Shown: positions 1 through 5,447 of the stretch, piece by piece
How positions within the stretch are numbered: position 1 is the stretch's first letter
Layout: every line of letters starts with the position of its first letter
Assembly (NCBI GenBank): GCA_946479015.1
Contig: CAMLEQ010000084.1
Span: 1 to 11,467 of the forward strand
Direction of reading: 5' to 3'
Source: an uncultured Gemmatimonadota bacterium
GTDB lineage: Bacteria > Gemmatimonadota > Gemmatimonadetes > Gemmatimonadales > Gemmatimonadaceae
Length of the DNA: 11,467 nt
Notes under the pieces: model-generated
The model's input: the letters and a program-made list of their open reading frames with translations, nothing else
Databases searched by the model: none
Told to the model about the DNA's origin: nothing
Translations under genes and position numbers: made by a program

Positions 1-15
1 GATGAACTGCAGCAT
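1..15 (-). CDS. Start of an unidentified gene, cut by the left window edge
   Basis: Only five codons (MLQFI) lie inside the window, beginning at the ATG on the minus strand at 15-13. The start is supported by a good Shine-Dalgarno sequence, GGAGGT, at complement 26-21, five bases before the ATG. Nothing can be said about the product. It lies on the same strand as, and just downstream of, the pentapeptide-like gene, so the two may form an operon. The same frame stays open upstream of this ATG, so an earlier start cannot be excluded. Confidence 0.4.
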
Positions 16-434
16 GAGATACCTCCGCCTCTGGAACGCCGGCGCCGGCGCCGACGTGTCGGGCGCGGCGCGCGGCGCGTCGCAGGGCGGGGAGCACACC
101 GCCCGCGCGCGGCCTCTCTCGTCTCGCCGACGATGAACTGCCCCACACGCAGGCGCTTCACGTCGAGCTCGTCGATGTCCAGTCGGTGCAGTCGGGACCG
201 GCCGACCGCGAGCCGCCCGACGGCGACGCGCCCCACCGCCAGCGCGCCGATCGCGAACGCGCCGAGCGCGAACGCCCCGACGGCCAGCGCGCCGACCGCC
301 TGCGCGCCGGCGGGGCGACCGCGTCCGGTCGCTCGCTCGAGCGCGCCGGTCCTTCTGCTCTCGACGCCGCGTGGCTCGGTCGGCTCGGTGATCGTTCCCG
401 GCGTCTGCTGAGACGTGCTCGTGTCCGTGTGCAT
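1..434 (-). CDS. Pentapeptide-like repeat protein, 3' end not seen
   Basis: I read this frame from the ATG at complement 434, preceded by a G-rich stretch (AGGGGGG) that could serve as ribosome binding site. Residues 1-44 are polar and look disordered. Residues about 46-103 form roughly a dozen five-residue units of the form A-V/I/L-G-A/R-L/F/V. They change from Ala/Gly-rich hydrophobic units (AVGALAVGAFALGAF) to charged ones (LDIDELDVKRLRVGQF). In related repeat proteins this spacing folds as a right-handed beta-helix (family knowledge); the function is unknown. After residue 104 the frame becomes an Arg/Pro-rich low-complexity tail and stays open to the window edge, overlapping the MLQFI start. 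None of the three minus-strand frames has a stop in this stretch, so the true C-terminus, or a frameshift, cannot be settled here. The repeat part is convincing; the tail is not. Confidence 0.55.
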   Translation of the reverse strand, partial: MHTDTSTSQQTPGTITEPTEPRGVESRRTGALERATGRGRPAGAQAVGALAVGAFALGAFAIGALAVGRVAVGRLAVGRSRLHRLDIDELDVKRLRVGQFIVGETREAARGRCAPRPATRRAPRPTRRRRRRRSRGGGISCCSS

Positions 435-463
435 GCGACCCCCCTGCTGGATCCGGAGCGGTC

Positions 464-469
464 ATCATA
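464..469 (-). promoter_or_regulatory. Possible -10 element for the pentapeptide-like gene
   Basis: On the minus strand TATGAT lies about 30 bases before the ATG at 434, which would give a leader of about 23 nt. A sigma-70 -35 hexamer at the usual spacing is poor (TGGCCC at complement 492-487). A plus-strand CATAAT overlaps it at 466-471, so the AT-rich island could serve either direction. The call rests on the -10 alone. Confidence 0.3.
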
Positions 470-517
470 ATGGTCGCTCGCGGCACGGGCCACCGGCTCG
501 CGCCCGACGCGCTCGGG

Positions 518-543
518 GATTGCCCGAGGGTATCGAGGCAATC
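518..543. promoter_or_regulatory. Perfect 7-bp inverted repeat in the divergent spacer (possible operator)
   Basis: GATTGCC at 518-524 and GGCAATC at 537-543 are exact reverse complements separated by 12 nt. Arm centres are 19 bp apart, roughly two helical turns, as expected for a dimeric repressor site. It lies between the divergent pentapeptide-like and M1 peptidase genes. No regulator gene is adjacent, so the binding protein is unknown; a weak RNA hairpin is the alternative. Confidence 0.3.
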
Positions 544-632
544 GCCGACCGTGGCGCCGCACGCACGGAGACACGGGTAGCTCGACCTTTCCGCACCATC
601 ACGCGCGACTTCCCGGCCGCCGCGCCGCGACG

Positions 633-638
633 TAACAT
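633..638 (+). promoter_or_regulatory. Weak candidate -10 element for the M1 peptidase gene
   Basis: TAACAT fits TANNNT and lies 45 bases before the chosen ATG at 684. The -35 position (TTCCCG at 610-615, 17-nt spacer) is a poor match. No clear Shine-Dalgarno sequence precedes either the ATG at 684 or the in-frame GTG at 642. Confidence 0.2.
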
Positions 639-683
639 CGGGTGGACGGCGACACCGCCGCCCTCACCCCGATCTTCTCGTTC

Positions 684-2738
684 ATGACCTCCCGCACCAT
701 CCATCGCCTCGCTTCCACCGTCGCGGCCACGCTCCTCGCCGCGACCATGCTCACCTCCGCCGCCGCCGCGCAGACGCGCCCCGCGCCGTCGGTGGATCCC
801 GCCGCCACCGCCGCCGGCCCGCGCCCGATCCCCGGCCCGGTGTACGAGACGCCGGACTTCACTCGCGCGGTGGCGCGGGGGACGCGCACGCGCACCGGCC
901 GCCCCGGCGCATCCAACTGGGTGCAGCACGCCCGCTACCGCATCTCCGCCACCCTCGACGCCAACGCGGCCCGCCTCACGGGGCGCGAGAGCGTGGTGTA
1001 CATCAACCACTCGCCGGACACGCTGCGCGAGGTGGCGGTGCACCTGCGCCAGAACGTGTTCGCGCCGGGAAGCCCGCGGCGCGAGAGCGTGCCGATCACC
1101 GGCGGCGTGACGCTCTCGCGCGTCGCCGCCGACGGACGCACGCTCGGCGTGCTCCCCGCGTCGCGTCGCGCGAGACGCACGGCGGGCGCTGGATACCGCG
1201 TGGACGGCGCGGTGATGTGGATCCGCCTCCCGGAGCCGCTCCTCCCGGCGGACAGCGCACGCCTCGAGTTCGCGTGGTCGTTCACGCCGCCCCCCGCGCC
1301 CTCCGATGGACGCGAGGGGCGCGAGGACCACGTCTTCTTCCTCGGCTACTGGTACCCGCAGGTGGCGGTGTACGACGACGTGCACGGCTGGGTGGCGGAC
1401 CCCTACCTGAACGGCGCGGAGTTCTACATGGACCCCGCCGACTACGACGTGCGTGTCACCGTGCCGCACGGATGGGTGGTGGGCGCCACGGGCACGCTGC
1501 GCGATTCGGCCTCCGTGCTCTCCGCCACCACGCTCTCGCGCCTCGCGACGGCGCGCCACGGGCGCGGCGTGGTGCACGTGATCACGAAGGACGAGCTGGG
1601 GTCCGGCCGCCCGTTCGCTCGCGGAGGCGCCACCGCCACCTGGCACTTCACGGCGGAGAACGTGCGCGACTTCGCGTGGGGGACGAGCGATCGGTTCATC
1701 TGGGATGCCAGCAGCGCGGTGGTGCCGGCCGCGGATGAGAAGGGCGCGGACACGGTGGCGATCAACAGCTTCTTCCAGCTTCGCCCGGCGGCCGCGGCGT
1801 GGCCGCTCGGCGGGGCGCGCTTCACGCGCGATGCGATCGAGCGGATGTCGGCGTACCTGTGGCCGTACCCGTGGCCGCAGATGACGTCCATGGAGGGGGT
1901 GATCGGCGGGGGCGGGATGGAGTACCCGATGATCACCCTCATCCAGTCGTGGCCCGACACGTTGTCACTCGCCGGTGACGTGATGCACGAGACCGGGCAC
2001 ATGTGGTTCCCCATGCAGGTGGGCTCCAACGAGACGCGCCACCCGTGGATGGACGAGGGGCTCACGCAGTTCGACGTGGCGCAGGGGATGCGCCCGCTCT
2101 ACGGCGAGCCGCGCGCCGGGGGACGCCCAAACGACTCGGAGCCCGGGCAGCGGCGCCTGTATCTCGCGGCGGCGCGCGCGGGCCAGGAGGCGTCGCTCAT
2201 GCGGATGGGCGATCGCTTCCCGCTCGACCTGTACTTCATCATGTACTACGACAAGACCGCGCAGGCGCTCGCGGCGCTGCGCGCCGTGCTCGGCGAGGAC
2301 ACCTTCCACCGCGCGTACCGGGAGTACGGCCGCCGGTGGGCGGGGCGGCACCCGTATCCCGCGGACTTCTTCAACACCTTCAGCGACGTGTCCGGGCGCG
2401 ATCTCTCCTGGTTCTGGGAGACGTGGTTCTACGAGCCGTGGTCGCTCGACCAGGCGATCGCGTCGGTGCGGGAGGATGGAGACTCCGCCGCCATCACCAT
2501 CGAGGACCGCGGTCTCGCGCCGATGCCCGTGCGGCTCGCCATCACGCGCGCGGGCGGCGCCGTGCAGCGGCTGGAGGTGCCGGTGGACGTGTGGCTCCGC
2601 GGCGCGCGCACGCACGTGGTGCGCGTCGCTCGCGCGCCGGAGATCACGCGGGTGGAGATCGATCCCGATGGCGCGTTCCCCGACGTGGACCGGTCCAACC
2701 AGAGCTGGACGCGCGAGGGAGTGAAGGGCGGGCGTTGA
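684..2738 (+). CDS. Secreted M1 family zinc metallopeptidase
   Basis: The 684-residue protein is a gluzincin aminopeptidase-like enzyme of family M1. The zinc site is complete: H435-E-T-G-H439 followed by 18 residues and E458 (HEXXH-X18-E). The substrate-binding exopeptidase motif appears as GGMEYP around residues 410-415, and the conserved catalytic Tyr is probably Tyr521 or Tyr522 in MYYDKTAQ. The N-terminus (about residues 1-29, ending AAAAQ) is a signal peptide, so the enzyme should act in the periplasm or outside the cell. An in-frame GTG at 642 would add 14 residues before the signal peptide; I chose the ATG at 684 because it puts the basic residues and hydrophobic core in the normal place. 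The substrate is unknown; peptide N-terminal cleavage is the family activity. It converges with the porin gene 7 nt downstream. A diverged copy of its 3' end lies at 4367-4442. Confidence 0.93.
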   Translation: MTSRTIHRLASTVAATLLAATMLTSAAAAQTRPAPSVDPAATAAGPRPIPGPVYETPDFTRAVARGTRTRTGRPGASNWVQHARYRISATLDANAARLTGRESVVYINHSPDTLREVAVHLRQNVFAPGSPRRESVPITGGVTLSRVAADGRTLGVLPASRRARRTAGAGYRVDGAVMWIRLPEPLLPADSARLEFAWSFTPPPAPSDGREGREDHVFFLGYWYPQVAVYDDVHGWVADPYLNGAEFYMDPADYDVRVTVPHGWVVGATGTLRDSASVLSATTLSRLATARHGRGVVHVITKDELGSGRPFARGGATATWHFTAENVRDFAWGTSDRFIWDASSAVVPAADEKGADTVAINSFFQLRPAAAAWPLGGARFTRDAIERMSAYLWPYPWPQMTSMEGVIGGGGMEYPMITLIQSWPDTLSLAGDVMHETGHMWFPMQVGSNETRHPWMDEGLTQFDVAQGMRPLYGEPRAGGRPNDSEPGQRRLYLAAARAGQEASLMRMGDRFPLDLYFIMYYDKTAQALAALRAVLGEDTFHRAYREYGRRWAGRHPYPADFFNTFSDVSGRDLSWFWETWFYEPWSLDQAIASVREDGDSAAITIEDRGLAPMPVRLAITRAGGAVQRLEVPVDVWLRGARTHVVRVARAPEITRVEIDPDGAFPDVDRSNQSWTREGVKGGR

Positions 2739-2761
2739 GCTCGCGTCACCACGAGACGCCC
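2730..2761. terminator. Possible bidirectional hairpin between convergent genes
   Basis: GGGCGT at 2730-2735 pairs with ACGCCC at 2756-2761. Inside it, CTCG at 2740-2743 pairs with CGAG at 2752-2755, leaving a four-base bulge on one side. The structure covers both stop codons of the convergent M1 peptidase and porin genes. There is no T-tract on either side, so it is at best a weak intrinsic terminator. Confidence 0.3.
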
Positions 2762-4041
2762 ACGCGGAGCGCCGGTACCAGGGCGCTCCGCGTCGACGTC
2801 GTCCCGCCGGGGTGGAGGACGAGCTGCACGTCGGGCTGCACGGCGAGCCAGGAGCCGAGCTGCGCGAGGTAGGTGAGCTCCAGCGCGCGCTCCGACTCGG
2901 CGCGCACTCCCTCCGCCGTCCGCGCGCGCTCGAATCGAGCGCCGTTCATCGCGACCGCCACCGCCACCCCCAGTTGATCCTGCGCCCGCCCCGGAAGGGG
3001 CGCGGCGAGCGCGAGCCCGGCGCCCACGTAGCCGGCGATCTGGTTCAGGCGGCCATCGCCCACGCCGAGCTGCACGAACGCGGAGAGCGACCGCGCGCTC
3101 CCGTGCTCGGCCGACCACAACATGGCGTCGCCGAGCAGGTACGCGCCGCTGCTCCCGCGATGCTCCACCGGCGCCCCGTCCGGGAGCGTGTCGGCGAGAT
3201 CGGGGAAGCGCGCCGTGTAATGCCAGCCGCCGACCGCGAGCTTGGCCGCGTAGCTCCGCGCGAGCCCGCGGCCGATCTGGAAGCGCGGGTGGCGGGGCAT
3301 GCCGGCGGTGTCGGGACGCGAGAGGAGCGCCACCTCGCCCACGAGCAGCGCGCCGTCTCCCGGCGCGAACGGACGGCTCCCGCCCCCCGGACGGTCCACC
3401 GGTGCGCCGTCCAGGATCGCCGCGCGGAACACGGCGTTCGGCGAGGGCTTGGCGTCGATGCGCGCGCCGACGGCGGTGTTCGGGAAGATCGATGGCCCGC
3501 CCACGCCACTCTGCGCGAGCTCCGGACCGATGCCGAAGGAGCTGTTGACGAAGAGCGCAGCCGACTGGAGCCGGTAGAACTCCGTGTTCAGGTCGTAGCG
3601 ACCCGCGAGCACGGAGAGTCTGTCGCCGAACAGGTTCTGCTGGAGCCACGCCTCCTCGAGTCGCACTCGCGCCGGCGCCTGCAGGTTGCTGACACCCTGC
3701 ACGTCGCCCACGAGATCGCTCGGAGCGCCGCCGTGCGTGCCGAGCACGAACAGGAAGGCCCGCGCGCCGCGCCACGACACGAGGCGCTGTAGCAGGAGCG
3801 TGATCTGCGCGCCCGCCGCGCCGGCGAACGCCTCGCCGCGCCGGGCACCGCCGGAGATGTTCGCGACGAGCTCGCCACTGTACGACCACGTCGCGATGAC
3901 CGCCGGACGCGTGCTGGAATCCGCGCCGGACGATTGCGCGTGCGCCGCCGGCACGAGGGCGATCACCGCCGCGAGCACGGCGGCGATGGTGGCCGCGGCG
4001 GCGCGCGCCCGGCCGACGCTCGCTGGCGTGCGACGTCCCAT
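2746..4041 (-). CDS. OprB-like carbohydrate-type outer-membrane porin
   Basis: A 431-residue protein with a signal peptide (residues 1-35, ending AHA before Q36). The mature part has the alternating beta-barrel pattern and ends in an aromatic residue (RVGVSW), as expected for outer-membrane barrels. Features typical of the OprB carbohydrate porin family are the stretch LEEAWLQQNLF, then AGRYDLNTEFY, FVNSSFGIGPE and PNTAVGARID. The role would be diffusion of sugars or other small solutes across the outer membrane; the actual solute is not readable. The ATG at complement 4041 has a strong ribosome binding site (GGAGGAG, four to six bases upstream). The same frame extends 23 codons further to 4110, but that part lacks signal-peptide character and lies in front of the ribosome site. 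It is convergent with the M1 peptidase, and its upstream region runs into the histidine kinase remnant. Confidence 0.85.
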   Translation of the reverse strand: MGRRTPASVGRARAAAATIAAVLAAVIALVPAAHAQSSGADSSTRPAVIATWSYSGELVANISGGARRGEAFAGAAGAQITLLLQRLVSWRGARAFLFVLGTHGGAPSDLVGDVQGVSNLQAPARVRLEEAWLQQNLFGDRLSVLAGRYDLNTEFYRLQSAALFVNSSFGIGPELAQSGVGGPSIFPNTAVGARIDAKPSPNAVFRAAILDGAPVDRPGGGSRPFAPGDGALLVGEVALLSRPDTAGMPRHPRFQIGRGLARSYAAKLAVGGWHYTARFPDLADTLPDGAPVEHRGSSGAYLLGDAMLWSAEHGSARSLSAFVQLGVGDGRLNQIAGYVGAGLALAAPLPGRAQDQLGVAVAVAMNGARFERARTAEGVRAESERALELTYLAQLGSWLAVQPDVQLVLHPGGTTSTRSALVPALRVGVSW

Positions 4042-4082
4042 GACTCCTCCGGAGCACGCCGTCGACGACCGGCGGCGCGCCC

Positions 4083-4340
4083 GTGCGCACGGTGGACTGG
4101 TCGCGCACACCGCTCGGTCCGGTGGAGACGTGGCCGCAGAGCCTGCGGATGATGGTGCGCCTCCTCCTCGCGAACCGCTTCCCGCTCCTGCTCTGTCGGA
4201 AGCTCACCCATACCATGGAGGGCACGGGGCTGGGCCTCGCGATCAGCCGCGACCTGGCGCGCGGCATGGGCGGGGATCTGCGCGTGCGGAGCGCGGTGGG
4301 GCAGGGGGCGGCGTTCACGCTCACCCTGAGGAAGGGGTAG
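4083..4340 (+). pseudogene. Internally deleted sensor histidine kinase remnant
   Basis: The 85-codon frame joins two ends of one protein type. Residues 1-37 ([19 protein letters not shown], then [11 protein letters not shown]) match the start of the N-terminal sensor region of PAS-containing, often hybrid, histidine kinases. From about residue 39 it jumps to the end of the ATPase domain: [19 protein letters not shown] with the G2 box GTGLGLAIS, then [20 protein letters not shown]. The PAS core, dimerisation domain with phospho-accepting His, N box, F box and G1 box are all absent. A normal gene of this kind is well over 1 kb longer. The junction lies near 4190-4200 and keeps frame, giving a short open frame that cannot encode a working kinase. 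Homology to the family may begin a few codons before the GTG at 4083; the frame is closed by TGA at 4041-4043. It lies head-to-head with the porin gene. Confidence 0.75.
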
Positions 4341-4366
4341 CCGAGGAGCGACATCCACGCGCGTCG

Positions 4367-4442
4367 CAGATCACGCGGGCGGAGCTCGATCCCGGTGGCG
4401 CCTTCCCCGACGCCAACCGGAGCAAGCGGCTCTGGACGCGAC
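4367..4442 (+). pseudogene. Fragment of the 3' end of an M1 peptidase gene
   Basis: Translated in the plus strand, this stretch reads QITRAELDPGGAFPDANRS followed by KRLWTR. It matches the end of the intact peptidase in this window (EITRVEIDPDGAFPDVDRS then NQSWTR, 2640-2713). Over 73 aligned bases without gaps I count 60 identities. No M1 sequence precedes it and no stop follows where the intact gene ends, so it is a tail fragment only. It sits 26 nt after the stop of the histidine kinase remnant. The divergence suggests an old duplicate or a lost paralogue rather than a recent copy. Confidence 0.75.
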
Positions 4443-4483
4443 CGCCGACGGCGAGCCGAGGGGGCCGCCGCCGACGAACGCGG

Positions 4484-5116
4484 TCACACCCGGGCCTTCT
4501 GCGCGGCGCCCAACGTGGCCGCGCCGGCGGAGAGCGCGAGGCCGAGAAGTGCGAGCCACGCGGCCTTCGCCGCATCGCCCTTGTTCTCCGACACCACCTC
4601 GCCGGCACTCTGCTGGATCGTGTCCATCGCCGACTGCGCACGCCGCGCGAGTGTGTCCGCGACTCGCGCGGGCTGTCCGCCCCGCCCCGCAGCGCCGGCC
4701 GTGGCCGTCGCCGCCGTGGTGGCGACCTGCAGCGCCCCGCCAACCAGCGAGCCGATGCCCCTGGTCAATAGCCCGAGCGCGAGGATGGTGTAGAGTCCCC
4801 ACATGATGAAGCCGTGAATCGCGCCGTCCCCGCGCGTCAGTATGCCGGCCATGCGACCGACCACCAACCCGCCAACATAGAGCGAGATGAGCGCGGTCAC
4901 GATCAGCCAGATCGCCGCTCCTATGCCAACGCCCTTCGCCGATGCATCGGGGCTCACGGCCGACAGCCCGATGGCGGCGCCAAGCAGGGAGAAGAGGATC
5001 TGGAGTGCCATGGCGACGACCAGTCCGGCGAACACGGCGCCCCAACTGAGCCGGAATCCCGTGTGCTCGACCACCGGCTCCCGGTCTCCCCTGCGCGTGA
5101 TCTCGATTTCCGACAT
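4484..5116 (-). CDS. Small integral membrane protein of unknown function
   Basis: A 210-residue protein with about four membrane segments: residues 25-53 (starting WGAVFAGLVVAMALQILFS), 62-86, 98-136 (one long or two short Gly/Ala-rich spans) and 185-204 near the C-terminus. Between the last two is a soluble stretch (about 145-182) that looks helical and amphipathic. The repeated short Gly motifs (GAVFAGL, GAAIGL, GIGAAIW) and the order of segments resemble a group of uncharacterised bacterial membrane proteins sometimes labelled 'PhnA-like'. That label is from memory and does not imply a function. The chosen ATG at complement 5116 follows GGAGGG four bases upstream and begins MSEIEITRRGDREPVVEHTG; the frame continues upstream to 5374, but that part is Arg/Cys-rich and not protein-like. 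It is divergent from the Ser/Thr kinase gene. Confidence 0.8.
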   Translation of the reverse strand: MSEIEITRRGDREPVVEHTGFRLSWGAVFAGLVVAMALQILFSLLGAAIGLSAVSPDASAKGVGIGAAIWLIVTALISLYVGGLVVGRMAGILTRGDGAIHGFIMWGLYTILALGLLTRGIGSLVGGALQVATTAATATAGAAGRGGQPARVADTLARRAQSAMDTIQQSAGEVVSENKGDAAKAAWLALLGLALSAGAATLGAAQKARV

Positions 5117-5447
5117 GTGCCCTCCGCGGATGATGCAGCCGACCCGTGCAGGACCGCCTCCGGTACGCAGCAGCCTGCGCACGCACCATACGGCGCAGCA
5201 ATAAGCCCGCCAACGACATCGACGGCGCCCCGCTCCGGGCGACTCCCCGGCGTGGACGAGTCCGCCGTAGCGCGCGAGGCGTCCAGTCGCGATCGCTCCG
5301 CTGCGGGTGACCCGGCGATTGCCTCTCGCTCGACGTCCGTCTCCGTGCGACATTGGGTGCAGCGTTCGCGGCATGCCGGCCGGCTGCCGCGTGGCGACGC
5401 GGGCCTCCGCGCGATGGCCGCAGTCACCCTTTGCCGAGCAGTCTCCC
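5117..5447. other. 331-bp divergent intergenic region
   Basis: This stretch separates the membrane protein gene (-) from the kinase gene (+). I see no convincing coding sequence. It contains the candidate promoter at 5185-5213, a small inverted repeat (GACTC at 5241-5245 with GAGTC at 5258-5262), and two words shared with the 435-683 spacer: CGGCGATTGCCTC at 5313-5325 and GTCTCCGTGCG at 5339-5349. I found no clear sigma-70 promoter pointing to the kinase. Confidence 0.5.
5185..5213 (-). promoter_or_regulatory. Candidate sigma-70-type promoter of the membrane protein gene
   Basis: On the minus strand a TTGGCG hexamer (5213-5208) and a TATGGT hexamer (5190-5185) are separated by exactly 17 nt, each matching four of six consensus positions. 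Transcription would start near 5178, giving a leader of about 60 nt before the ATG at 5116. Confidence 0.4.

Noticed and set aside
126..299. 15-bp periodic sequence that could be taken for a DNA tandem repeat array
   Set aside because: The period is explained by five-codon protein repeats with varied codons, so I treat it as coding rather than as a satellite or CRISPR-like array.
642..683. GTG at 642 as the start of the M1 peptidase
   Set aside because: It would place 14 non-basic residues before a normal signal peptide that starts at the ATG at 684.
465..1646. Minus-strand open frame of 393 codons opposite the M1 peptidase start
   Set aside because: Arg/Gly/His-rich shadow without motifs; the peptidase on the other strand has a complete zinc site.
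2429..4354. Minus-strand open frame of 641 codons across the M1 end, the porin and the kinase remnant
   Set aside because: It is out of frame with the porin on the same strand and reads as Arg/Ala-rich low-complexity sequence; the porin frame has a signal peptide, barrel motifs and a ribosome site.
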